Shown: positions 1 to 6,258, numbered from the stretch's first letter. The stretch: 7,277 nucleotides of DNA from Bacteroidetes bacterium GWA2_30_7 (GCA_001768155.1 MENC01000150.1:1-7277); one strand, 5' to 3'. Notes: generated by a model from the letters alone, not told the origin. Numbers and translations: made by a program.

Positions 1-1
1 A

Positions 2-286
2 ATTATTGGTTTAGCGTTATTTTATATAAGCTATTCCACATGGAAAGGAAAATGTGTTTATTTAGAGGATATTATTGTAACAGAATCTATGCGTGGCAAA
101 GGTATCGGGCAAAAATTGTTCGACATAGTTGTTGTACAGTCTCGAAAAATTAATGCTAAACGACTTCAATGGCAAGTTTTAAACTGGAACAATCCGGCAA
201 TAAATTTTTACGAAAAAATCGGCTCAGTACTCGACTCCGAATGGATTAATTGTAAACTTACCGAACAACAAATTTTAGATTATTAA
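2..286 (+). CDS. GNAT family N-acetyltransferase, 3' part (start lies outside the window)
   Basis: The last 94 residues of a GNAT acetyltransferase, read in frame from base 2. A start at the internal ATG at 89 would cut the acetyl-CoA fold in half, because the sequence before it (YLEDIIVTESM) is the usual beta-strand 4 leading into motif A. Motif A is R-G-K-G-I-G at residues 31-36 of the fragment, the pyrophosphate-binding loop for acetyl-CoA. Motif B follows as WNNPAINFYEKIG, with the Asn and Tyr typical of the family. The pattern LEDIIV..RGKGIG..NPAINFYEKIG resembles the diamine/thialysine acetyltransferase (SSAT-like) branch, but the substrate-binding N-terminal half is missing, so no substrate can be named. 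The gene ends with TAA and is followed by a hairpin pair at 305-361. Confidence 0.85.
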   Translation: MIGLALFYISYSTWKGKCVYLEDIIVTESMRGKGIGQKLFDIVVVQSRKINAKRLQWQVLNWNNPAINFYEKIGSVLDSEWINCKLTEQQILDY

Positions 287-304
287 GAACAAATTAAACA
301 GTAG

Positions 305-361
305 CCACGTCCTTTAGGGCGTGGAATTAATTAAAGCTATTAATTTTAGGGCTTTAGCCCT
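305..361. repeat. REPIN-like pair of hairpins with shared TTTA loops
   Basis: Hairpin 1 pairs 305-312 (CCACGTCC) with 317-324 (GGGCGTGG) around a TTTA loop; it has 8 pairs, one of them G-T. Hairpin 2 pairs 348-352 (AGGGC) with 357-361 (GCCCT), again around TTTA. Between them a weaker AT-rich stem can form (325-331 with 339-345). Two GC-rich palindromes with the same loop in an AT-rich gap fit a REP/REPIN-type dispersed element of the kind mobilised by TnpA-REP (RAYT) transposases, which I remember as common in Bacteroidetes. No transposase is in the window. The structure could also slow or end transcription of the acetyltransferase, but no clear T-tract follows, so repeat is the preferred reading. 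Confidence 0.6.
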
Positions 362-397
362 TTCAGTATAATTTGAAAATAAAAAAATAATAGTAAA

Positions 398-952
398 ATG
401 AATAGAGACAAAGCTTTAGATTTGCTCAAACAATATGTAAAAAATGAAAAGATGCTTCAGCATTCTTTAGCATCAGAAGTTGTTATGAGAGCATTGGCAG
501 TTAAGCTAAACCAAGATGTCGAAAAATGGGGTTTAGCCGGACTTCTTCACGATATTGATGTTGAAATTACAAATGCAGATGCACATATTCACGGCAAAAA
601 AAGTGTAGAAATATTATCTAAATTAAATGCCGACGAAGATATAATAGATGCTATAATGATGCATAATGAAGTATCAGCCGGAATTTCCCGAACAACACAA
701 TTTCAACATGCACTTGCAGCAGGAGAAACCATTACAGGATTAATATTTGCAACCACTTATGTTTATCCCGATAAAAAACTCTCAAGTGTAAAAACAAGTT
801 CAGTAGTAAAACGAATGAAAGAAAAAAATTTCGCGGCAACAGTTAAACGTGAAAATATAATGGAATGTGAAAAAATTGGAATCCCAATTAACGAATTTGC
901 CGAAATTGCAATAAATGCGATGAAGGAAATTAGTAACGAATTAGGTTTATAA
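398..952 (+). CDS. HD/HDIG-domain metal-dependent phosphohydrolase
   Basis: A 184-residue single-domain HD protein. The metal-binding signature is visible in order: H22 in the first helix, the H51-D52 pair in GLLHDID, H63/H65 after the NADAHIHG loop, and H89 in AIMMHNE. The second half carries the family's A-x-x-x-E-T-I-T-G-L-I segment (residues 107-115; the Asp common in relatives at the first acidic position is Glu110 here). It continues with YPDKKLSSVK and a lysine-rich tail through MKEKNFAATVKRE. Small cytosolic proteins of this build are annotated as HDIG-domain hydrolases acting on nucleotides or other phosphoesters; the substrate is not known and the sequence does not show it. The ATG at 398 gives a normal length. 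TATAATTTG at 367-375 could be a -7 element, but no good -33 box is in place. The SUI1 gene begins 4 bases after the stop, so the two are probably one operon. Confidence 0.88.
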   Translation: MNRDKALDLLKQYVKNEKMLQHSLASEVVMRALAVKLNQDVEKWGLAGLLHDIDVEITNADAHIHGKKSVEILSKLNADEDIIDAIMMHNEVSAGISRTTQFQHALAAGETITGLIFATTYVYPDKKLSSVKTSSVVKRMKEKNFAATVKRENIMECEKIGIPINEFAEIAINAMKEISNELGL

Positions 953-956
953 AAAT

Positions 957-1304
957 ATGTCAAAAGAAAAATCTCGAAAAGAACGTGTAAATATTGTTTA
1001 TTCAACAAATTCCGATTTCCAATACGAATTTGATAACAATTCCCAAGACATTGAAACATTACCAGCCAATCAACAAAACCTAAAAATAATTCTTGATAAA
1101 AAGCAACGAGGAGGCAAACAAGTTACATTAATCACCGGATTTATTGGCACAGGCCAAGATTTATCTGAACTTGCAAAAAAACTAAAAACAAAATGCGGAG
1201 TTGGAGGCTCATCAAAAGATACCGAAATATTAATACAAGGCGATTTCCGGCAAAAAATATTACAAATTCTATTATCCGAAGGCTATAAGGCAAAAGTTAT
1301 TTAA
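957..1304 (+). CDS. SUI1/YciH-type translation initiation factor (eIF1-like)
   Basis: A 115-residue protein with one SUI1 domain at about residues 41-112, preceded by a charged, probably flexible tail of about 40 residues beginning MSKEKSRKERVNIVYS. Family landmarks are R51-G-G-K, the TLITGF strand, GVGGS at 81-85 after the helix ending in KTKCG, and the final IQGD (93-96) before the helix ending in LSEGYK. SUI1/YciH proteins resemble eukaryotic eIF1, which binds the small ribosomal subunit and checks start-codon choice. In bacteria the role is less settled; E. coli YciH has been linked to initiation fidelity and stress translation. The start at 957 lies 4 bases after the HD gene stop, so coupled translation is likely. 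It is the last gene of its unit: a 468-base gap follows. Confidence 0.93.
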   Translation: MSKEKSRKERVNIVYSTNSDFQYEFDNNSQDIETLPANQQNLKIILDKKQRGGKQVTLITGFIGTGQDLSELAKKLKTKCGVGGSSKDTEILIQGDFRQKILQILLSEGYKAKVI

Positions 1305-1327
1305 AAATTATCAATTATTATGCTTTC

Positions 1328-1378
1328 GGTTATTGAGCTTTTCGAAGTATCGAAGTATCGAAGTATCGAAGTATCGAA
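1328..1378. repeat. Dispersed GGTNATTGAG repeat running into a tandem CGAAGTAT microsatellite
   Basis: Bases 1328-1346 (GGTTATTGAGCTTTTCGAA) match bases 5731-5749 (GGTGATTGAGGCTCTCGAA) at 15 of 19 positions without gaps. The element's right end then expands into four exact tandem copies of CGAAGTAT (1343-1350, 1351-1358, 1359-1366, 1367-1374) and a half copy, CGAA, at 1375-1378. The short ORF that follows (ATG at 1379) looks spurious. From memory the core resembles the widespread GGTCACTGAGCCTGTCGAA intergenic repeat of environmental bacteria; only a search would confirm this. Confidence 0.75.
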
Positions 1379-1440
1379 ATGCTTCCAAATATACTAGTTT
1401 TTAATAGGTTTGCGAAAGAAAAGCTAATTAGAACAGCTTG

Positions 1441-1490
1441 TTCCGATTCATCGGAAAGTTATGCCGATAGGAATTTTTCGTTTTTCCTAT
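1441..1490. repeat. Two adjacent small inverted repeats
   Basis: TTCCGA at 1441-1446 pairs with TCGGAA at 1451-1456 over a 4-base loop. Ten bases further on, ATAGGAA at 1467-1473 pairs with TTCCTAT at 1484-1490 over a T-rich 10-base loop. Both are perfect. They are richer in G+C than the surrounding sequence and may be part of a dispersed intergenic repeat or of a decayed element. A role in transcription termination is possible but no downstream T-tract is obvious. Confidence 0.45.
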
Positions 1491-1720
1491 TCCGTATCAG
1501 TAATTTGAGGATTTTGTACAAATCGAATCGTCTTTATAATCAACGAAATTTATTTAATTTTGCAACATAATGGAAATTTGTCGTACACCCTCAAGTATCA
1601 AAAAACATAAATATAACATTAGATTTATATTTTTAACAACATAAAAATTTTATAAAGCTAAGATTTACAACTACTGTCAAAACAAAACCTTAAATTGTTA
1701 TTAATTTATTCTAAATAAAA

Positions 1721-1752
1721 ATTGAATAATTCATTCTCTTTTTATAATTTAG
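1721..1752 (+). promoter_or_regulatory. Candidate Bacteroidetes-type promoter for fur-purA
   Basis: ATTG at 1721-1724 lies 18 bases before TATAATTTAG at 1743-1752, which is 20 bases from the fur ATG. This is near the Bacteroidetes sigma-AB pattern (TTTG, about 19 bases, TAnnTTTG) but matches neither box fully, and the region is so AT-rich that chance matches are likely. Confidence 0.35.
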
Positions 1753-1772
1753 TCAAATAAATTTTAAATAAT

Positions 1773-2225
1773 ATGGTTTACGACGAAATAAAAACATCAG
1801 TTAATACACTGTTTAAAAATTATTTAGAACGAAATGGTCATAGAAAAACTCCCGAAAGATTTGCTATTTTAGACGAAATCTACTCGCGTGAAGGTCATTT
1901 CGACATTGAAGCATTATACATTTTGATGAAAAATAAAAATTATAGAGTTAGTAGAGCAACTTTATATAATACAATTGAATTATTACTCAATTGTAACTTA
2001 GTTATTAAGCATCAATTTGGTAAAAATATTGCACAGTTTGAAAAAGCTCATCAGTGCAAACAGCACGACCATCTTATTTGCACAGTTTGTGGAAATGTAG
2101 TAGAATTTTGTGACCCTCGTATTCAGGATATTGAATCATCTGCGGCAGCATTAAATGGATTCAAAGCAATGCATCATTCATTATATGTTTATGGAATATG
2201 TAAAGATTGCAACAAAAAAAAATAA
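1773..2225 (+). CDS. Fur-family metal-responsive transcriptional regulator
   Basis: A 150-residue cytosolic Fur-family repressor. The N-terminal winged helix (about 1-85) has the RKTPERFAIL helix and the recognition helix SRATLYNTIELL (60-71). The dimerisation and metal domain follows with E90, H98-D99-H100, and two CxxC pairs, C103/C106 and C143/C146, expected to hold a structural zinc. H42 sits where the regulatory-site histidine lies. E111 aligns with Asp104 of B. subtilis PerR; Fur-like members have Glu there, which argues against a peroxide sensor but does not separate iron from zinc or another metal. The start at 1773 gives the usual length. purA begins 34 bases downstream, an arrangement I remember as recurrent in Bacteroidetes. 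The gene ends in a run of nine A (2214-2222) coding Lys-Lys-Lys next to the stop. Confidence 0.93.
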   Translation: MVYDEIKTSVNTLFKNYLERNGHRKTPERFAILDEIYSREGHFDIEALYILMKNKNYRVSRATLYNTIELLLNCNLVIKHQFGKNIAQFEKAHQCKQHDHLICTVCGNVVEFCDPRIQDIESSAAALNGFKAMHHSLYVYGICKDCNKKK

Positions 2226-2259
2226 TTCGATAACATAAGTTTATACAATTTTATTTTTA

Positions 2260-3522
2260 ATGAAAGCAGATATTTTATTAGGTCTTCAATGGGGAGACGA
2301 AGGAAAAGGAAAAATAGTTGATGTTTTAACTCCTTCTTACGATGTAATTGCAAGATTTCAAGGCGGTCCAAATGCTGGTCATTCACTTGAATTTAACAAT
2401 ATAAAACACGTATTACATACAATTCCATCTGGAATTTTTCATCCCGATGCAATAAATATTATTGGAAATGGAGTTGTTTTAGACCCAGTAATTTTTAAAA
2501 AAGAAATTGAAGCAATAAAGAAACATGGAATTAATCCAGTTGAAAATTTATTAATTTCAAATAAAGCTCATATAATATTACCAACACATCGTCAGTTAGA
2601 TGCTGCCTACGAACACGCTAAAGGCACCGGAAAAATTGGCTCAACTTTAAAAGGAATTGGTCCAGCCTATACCGATAAAATTGCCAGAAACGGACTCCGT
2701 ACGGGCGATATTTTATCGGATATTTTTTACGACAAATATGCTTTTTATAAAGCTAAACATTTAGATTTATTAAAGCACTTAAACTATATTCAAGATTTTT
2801 CAGAATACGAAAAAGAATGGATTGAAGGTATTGAACTTCTTAAACAATTTAAATTTATTAGTTGCAGTTATGTTGTAAATAAATTTATAAACGAAAAAAA
2901 GAAAATACTTGCCGAAGGAGCTCAGGGAACAATGCTTGATATTGATTTTGGCACATATCCATTTGTAACTTCGTCAAATACAGTTAGTGCCGGAGCATGT
3001 ACAGGTTTAGGAATATCGCCTAATAATATGGGCGAAATAATAGGAATTTTTAAAGCTTATTGTACAAGAGTCGGGAGTGGTCCATTTCCATCTGAACAAT
3101 TAAATCAAACAGGTGAGATATTAAGAAAAATTGGAAATGAGTATGGTTCAACTACCGGTCGTCCCCGCCGATGTGGATGGCTAGATATTCCTGCTCTAAA
3201 ATATTCGATAATGATTAATGGAGTTACACAACTTATTATAACAAAAGCTGATGTTTTAAATTCTTTTGAAAAAATAAAAGTTTGTACCTCTTATTTAGTA
3301 AATGGAGTTGAAACAGAAGAAGTTCCATACGACTTGTCATTAGCAACTCCGATTTATTCTGAATTTGATGGTTGGAACGAAGATATTTCTAATATTAGAA
3401 CTTATTCAGAACTTCCACAAAAATTAAAAGATTATATACAATTTATCGAATCAACAGTAAATGTTCCTGTAACAATAATATCTACTGGTCCTAACAGATT
3501 AGATACTATATTTTTAAGATAA
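2260..3522 (+). CDS. purA: Adenylosuccinate synthetase
   Basis: Joins IMP and aspartate using GTP to make adenylosuccinate, the first committed step from IMP to AMP, in the cytosol. The 420 residues are close to the usual bacterial length. All landmarks are present: the GTP-binding loop GDEGKGK (12-18) with catalytic D13; GGPNAGH (35-41) with catalytic H41; IGNGVVLDP; the IMP-contact segment GSTLKGIGPAY followed by the KIARNGLR loop; EGAQG (219-223); GRPRRCGWLD (300-309) at the aspartate/GTP loop; TKAD (328-331) for guanine; and STGP (408-411) near the C-terminus. The residue numbers of D13 and H41 equal those of the E. coli enzyme, which supports the ATG at 2260. It lies 34 bases after fur, so they are probably co-transcribed, perhaps placing purine synthesis under a metal-linked promoter (inference). 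The protein looks intact. Confidence 0.98.
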   Translation: MKADILLGLQWGDEGKGKIVDVLTPSYDVIARFQGGPNAGHSLEFNNIKHVLHTIPSGIFHPDAINIIGNGVVLDPVIFKKEIEAIKKHGINPVENLLISNKAHIILPTHRQLDAAYEHAKGTGKIGSTLKGIGPAYTDKIARNGLRTGDILSDIFYDKYAFYKAKHLDLLKHLNYIQDFSEYEKEWIEGIELLKQFKFISCSYVVNKFINEKKKILAEGAQGTMLDIDFGTYPFVTSSNTVSAGACTGLGISPNNMGEIIGIFKAYCTRVGSGPFPSEQLNQTGEILRKIGNEYGSTTGRPRRCGWLDIPALKYSIMINGVTQLIITKADVLNSFEKIKVCTSYLVNGVETEEVPYDLSLATPIYSEFDGWNEDISNIRTYSELPQKLKDYIQFIESTVNVPVTIISTGPNRLDTIFLR

Positions 3523-3550
3523 AAGATAATAATCTTGTTTAATTTTATTT
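3523..3550 (+). terminator. Weak hairpin with T-rich tail after purA
   Basis: AAGAT (3523-3527) pairs with ATCTT (3532-3536) over a 4-base loop, immediately after the purA stop, followed by the T-rich GTTTAATTTTATTT. The stem is short and AT-only apart from one G-C pair, so this is a weak candidate. Confidence 0.25.
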
Positions 3551-3613
3551 ATCTAAGCTATTTTCATAATATTTTTCAAAAAATAGTAAAAGTTTTATTT
3601 AAAAACATTTATT

Positions 3614-3671
3614 TTGAACTTTTACAAGTTATTTTGATTTACAATTGATATAACGACTTGTTGAACTTTTA
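3614..3671. repeat. Direct repeat TTGAACTTTTA upstream of the epimerase gene
   Basis: The 11-mer TTGAACTTTTA occurs exactly at 3614-3624 and again at 3661-3671, with starts 47 bases apart; the second copy ends 11 bases before the ATG at 3683. Between them ACAAGTTAT (3624-3632) is partly mirrored by ATAACGACTTGT (3650-3661). The pattern could be a pair of regulator-binding sites in the promoter region or a chance match in AT-rich DNA. Confidence 0.35.
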
Positions 3672-3682
3672 AAAAGAATAAA

Positions 3683-4633
3683 ATGCAAAAGATTTTAGTA
3701 ACAGGTGGTGCAGGTTTCATTGCTAGTGCTTTAGCAGAAAGATTAATTTCAGATAGTAATAATTATGTAGTTATTGTTGATAATTTATTAACCGGAAATA
3801 TTGGTAAACTTCCAAATATGCCTCGTACTAATTGGAAATTTATCAGAGCAGATATAAATATTTATAAAGATATTGCCGAAATAATGTTTGCTTATCAGTT
3901 CGATTATGTATTTCATTATGCAGCAGTTGTAGGTGTTAAACGAACTTTAGAAAACCCAATTAGTGTACTTCAGGATATTGATGGCATAAAAAATATTCTT
4001 GATTTATCAAAAAATACAGGTGTTAAACGAATTTATTATTCATCTTCTTCTGAAATTTATGGCGAACCTGTTGAATTTCCTCAAAATGAACTAACTACAC
4101 CTTTAAACTCCCGATTACCTTATGCAATTGTTAAAAATGTTGGAGAAGCATTCTTACGTTCATATTATCAGGAATTTGGACTTGAATATACAATTTTTCG
4201 TTTTTTTAATACTTTCGGACCAAAACAAAGTATAAACTTTGTTATAAGTCGTTTTTTGCAAAGAGCATTAAATAATAACGATATTTCTATTTATGGTGAC
4301 GGTACTCAAACGAGAACATTCTGCTATATAGATGATAATATTGATGCTACAATAAACACTTTTATTGAGAATAAGTTTGTAAATGATGTTGCAAACATTG
4401 GCGGTGCTGATGAAATAACTATCCTTGATTTAGCTAAAAAAGTAATTAATGTTACAAACTCCAAATCAAAGATTATTCATTTGCCCGAATTAAAAGAAGG
4501 CGATATGAAAAGAAGAAAACCCGATACAACTAAAATGAAAAGCTTATTAAATAAAACACCAATTACCCTTGAACATGGATTAAAAAATATTCTTGATATT
4601 GGTTTGTTTGAATTAAATAACTTTGTATCGTAA
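3683..4633 (+). CDS. NAD-dependent nucleotide-sugar epimerase/dehydratase (extended SDR)
   Basis: A 316-residue extended short-chain dehydrogenase/reductase acting on a nucleotide-activated sugar. The Rossmann loop is TGGAGFIAS (7-15); the third glycine of GxxGxxG is Ala14. D33 ends beta-2 (VIVDN), fitting NAD rather than NADP. Catalytic residues are in place: the SSSSEIYG segment (120-127) and Y147-x-x-x-K151 in PYAIVK. RFFNTFGP (173-180) and GDGTQTRTFCYIDD (205-218) are the substrate-domain signatures shared by UDP-glucose/UDP-GlcNAc 4-epimerases, UDP-glucuronate decarboxylases and dTDP-glucose dehydratases, so the exact reaction cannot be fixed. Residues 84-92 (GVKRTLENP) lie where relatives carry a substrate-contact loop. 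Its stop overlaps the next start by one base (TAATG). The partner makes polyprenyl diphosphate, which suggests a surface polysaccharide or glycolipid route, but no glycosyltransferase is in view. Confidence 0.92.
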   Translation: MQKILVTGGAGFIASALAERLISDSNNYVVIVDNLLTGNIGKLPNMPRTNWKFIRADINIYKDIAEIMFAYQFDYVFHYAAVVGVKRTLENPISVLQDIDGIKNILDLSKNTGVKRIYYSSSSEIYGEPVEFPQNELTTPLNSRLPYAIVKNVGEAFLRSYYQEFGLEYTIFRFFNTFGPKQSINFVISRFLQRALNNNDISIYGDGTQTRTFCYIDDNIDATINTFIENKFVNDVANIGGADEITILDLAKKVINVTNSKSKIIHLPELKEGDMKRRKPDTTKMKSLLNKTPITLEHGLKNILDIGLFELNNFVS

Positions 4634-5607
4634 TGATTTCGAGCGAAAAAATTTGTGAAATTATTGAAAAAGAGATAAATCAAATTGATTTCAAATCGAC
4701 TCCATTGGAGCTTTATCAACCAATTTATTATGCACTTGAAAGTGGCGGAAAACGTATCCGCCCAACTTTAGTATTATTAGCATGTAACTTATTTTCTGAA
4801 AATATAAATGATGCTGTTTTGCCGGCATTAGGAATTGAAATATTTCACAACTTTACGTTACTTCACGACGATATTATGGATAAAGCCGATTTACGCAGAA
4901 ATCGCTCAACAGTTCATAAAAAATGGTCAGAAAATGTTGCAATTCTGTCGGGCGATGCAATGATGATAAAATCTTATGATTTTTTTAGCAATTTAAGTCC
5001 CGATTTATTTAAAAAAACTTTTGCAATTTTCAATAAAACAGCCCTGCAAGTTTGCGAAGGACAGCAATTTGATATGAATTTCGAATCTATTGAAAATGTT
5101 TCTCAAACCGACTATTTAAAAATGATTGAACTAAAAACGGCTGTTCTACTGGGTACAAGTTTAAAAATTGGAGCTACAATTGGTGGTGCCGATGCACAAC
5201 AAGCCGATTTATTATACGACTTTGGTAAAAACTTAGGCATTTCATTTCAGCTTCACGACGATTATTTAGATTCGTTTGGAAATCAGGAAACTTTTGGAAA
5301 AAAAATCGGTGGAGATATTACCGCCAACAAAAAAACATTTTTATATATAAAGGCACTCGAACTTGCTGATAATAATGTTAAAAAAAACCTTATTGAACTA
5401 TATTCAACTTCAAATATTAATAACGAAAATAAAATAAAAGTAGTTTTAGAAGTATTTAATAATTTAGATATTAAGAATATCACATTATCTGAAATTAATA
5501 AATACCACAATTTAGCTAACAAAAGTTTGCAAATGCTGGATATTGATAAAAGTAAACTAAGTGTTATATTAAGTTTTGTTGAAACATTAAAAAATCGAAT
5601 AAATTGA
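4633..5607 (+). CDS. Polyprenyl (all-trans isoprenyl) diphosphate synthase
   Basis: A 324-residue trans-prenyltransferase that adds isopentenyl diphosphate units to an allylic diphosphate. The substrate-binding GGKRIRP lies at 38-44. The first aspartate-rich motif is D79-D80-I-M-D83, followed by RR at 88-89; the second is D209-D210-Y-L-D213, followed by GKKIGGD. The first motif lacks the two-residue insertion of bacterial FPP synthases, and Phe74 sits at position -5. By the established chain-length rules an aromatic there with no insertion fits a short product (about C15-C20, as in archaeal GGPP synthases) better than a long quinone side chain, but this is an inference. The start ATG shares one base with the upstream stop, so translation is probably coupled to the epimerase. 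A large inverted repeat lies 46 bases downstream, before the convergent lipoprotein gene. Confidence 0.95.
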   Translation: MISSEKICEIIEKEINQIDFKSTPLELYQPIYYALESGGKRIRPTLVLLACNLFSENINDAVLPALGIEIFHNFTLLHDDIMDKADLRRNRSTVHKKWSENVAILSGDAMMIKSYDFFSNLSPDLFKKTFAIFNKTALQVCEGQQFDMNFESIENVSQTDYLKMIELKTAVLLGTSLKIGATIGGADAQQADLLYDFGKNLGISFQLHDDYLDSFGNQETFGKKIGGDITANKKTFLYIKALELADNNVKKNLIELYSTSNINNENKIKVVLEVFNNLDIKNITLSEINKYHNLANKSLQMLDIDKSKLSVILSFVETLKNRIN

Positions 5608-5653
5608 ATAAAAATGGCTATTTGATTAATTTGGAAAGATTTCTAAGTATGAT

Positions 5654-5783
5654 TTTCAAAATAAGTTCCCCTGATTTCTGATTAATTAAGCATATTATAG
5701 AATCCTGTGGCTTCGAGAACCTCAGCCTCCGGTGATTGAGGCTCTCGAAATCACCATTAATTTAAGGGGAAGTTATTTTGAAA
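5654..5783. repeat. Nested 130-bp inverted repeat between convergent genes (MITE/REPIN-like, possible two-way terminator)
   Basis: Outer arms of 19 bases (5654-5672 and 5765-5783) are complementary except at one position. An ATTAAT pair (5681-5686 with 5756-5761) lies inside. The inner stem pairs 5707-5724 with 5737-5754: 15 Watson-Crick pairs, one G-T and two mismatches, over a 12-base loop. An alternative inner hairpin, AGCCTC/GAGGCT, also exists. The right half of the inner stem (5731-5755) is a copy of the dispersed GGTNATTGAG repeat also found at 1328, and the left half is an inverted, diverged copy. No clear target-site duplication is seen. Its place between converging genes would suit a bidirectional terminator, although its length and repeat kinship favour an inserted element. 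Confidence 0.7.
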
Positions 5784-5802
5784 TATTCACTAATATAACA
5801 AT

Positions 5803-6258
5803 TTACTCCAATTTCTTTTCCGATTTTTTATTTCCCTTTTCAAAAACTACTTCTTTAACGGGTTTTTCAGTTTCATCATAAAAAATCCATGTACCGTCTG
5901 GTTTCCCATCAATATATTCCGAATTGTAATTTATTTTACCGTCTTTATACCAAACAGTAAACTTTCCGTTGCTTAAATCGTTTTCAAAAGTTCCTTCACT
6001 CCATTTAATTCCTGAATCATAATAATAAGTCCATTTTCCAACACGTTTACCATCTTCAAAATTTCCTTCGACTTCAATTTTCCCATTTGGATAATATTTT
6101 ACTTGACGTTTAACTGATTTTGCAGAATCACTTTCTTCATAAAAATTTACTAATGCTTTTTTTCCGTCTGGATATGTTTTAACAATATTTTCTACCAAAT
6201 TTCTTTTACAAGAAAACAATATGAAAATAATTTCTAAAATGATAAATAACTTATACAT
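5803..6258 (-). CDS. MORN-2/YwqK-type repeat lipoprotein
   Basis: A 151-residue predicted lipoprotein. Residues 4-16 form a hydrophobic signal segment ending in lipobox L14-F-S-C17, so the mature protein should be lipid-anchored at Cys17. The rest is made of short repeats of about 23 residues with the pattern Y-x-x-G-K/I ... G-x-F/Y-x-x-G-K-x-x-G-x-W-x-x-Y: about 28-42, 55-79, 80-103, 104-126 and a worn copy at 127-142. These are MORN_2 repeats, often auto-annotated as YwqK-family antitoxins; that name rests on domain similarity and no toxin is nearby, so an envelope or protein-binding role is as likely. Its start lies inside the end of the upstream DUF2752 gene (8-base overlap, ATGTATAA), so the two are probably translated together. 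Its 3' end faces the nested inverted repeat. Confidence 0.85.
   Translation of the reverse strand: MYKLFIILEIIFILFSCKRNLVENIVKTYPDGKKALVNFYEESDSAKSVKRQVKYYPNGKIEVEGNFEDGKRVGKWTYYYDSGIKWSEGTFENDLSNGKFTVWYKDGKINYNSEYIDGKPDGTWIFYDETEKPVKEVVFEKGNKKSEKKLE

Larger units (their letters stand above)
1305..1772. other. 468-base gap between SUI1 and fur: repeats, hairpins, promoter, no gene
   Basis: No convincing gene on either strand. The left third holds the repeat and microsatellite at 1328-1378. The middle holds two perfect small inverted repeats: TTCCGA/TCGGAA (1441-1446 with 1451-1456, loop TTCA) and ATAGGAA/TTCCTAT (1467-1473 with 1484-1490, T-rich loop). From about 1575 on the sequence is very AT-rich and ends in the probable fur promoter. 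A 63-codon ORF at 1379-1570 starts directly on the microsatellite and has no recognisable protein character. There is no clear terminator for the SUI1 gene. Confidence 0.6.

Noticed and set aside
763..1059. 98-codon minus-strand ORF across the HD/SUI1 boundary
   Set aside because: Lies antisense to two well-supported genes and shows no family features.
1343..1378. CRISPR-like array
   Set aside because: The 8-base units are directly adjacent with no spacers, so this is a microsatellite; no cas gene is present.
1379..1570. 63-codon plus-strand ORF between SUI1 and fur
   Set aside because: It begins directly at the end of a microsatellite, spans two hairpins, and has no domain-like character; treated as noncoding.
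2214..2222. Run of nine A at the 3' end of fur as a programmed slippage site
   Set aside because: It lies directly before the stop and codes Lys-Lys-Lys; slippage would only alter the last residues, and no conserved extension is apparent.
5803..6258. Toxin-antitoxin system based on the YwqK-like label of the MORN lipoprotein
   Set aside because: No toxin gene lies nearby, and the protein has a clear lipobox, which fits an envelope protein better than a cytosolic antitoxin.
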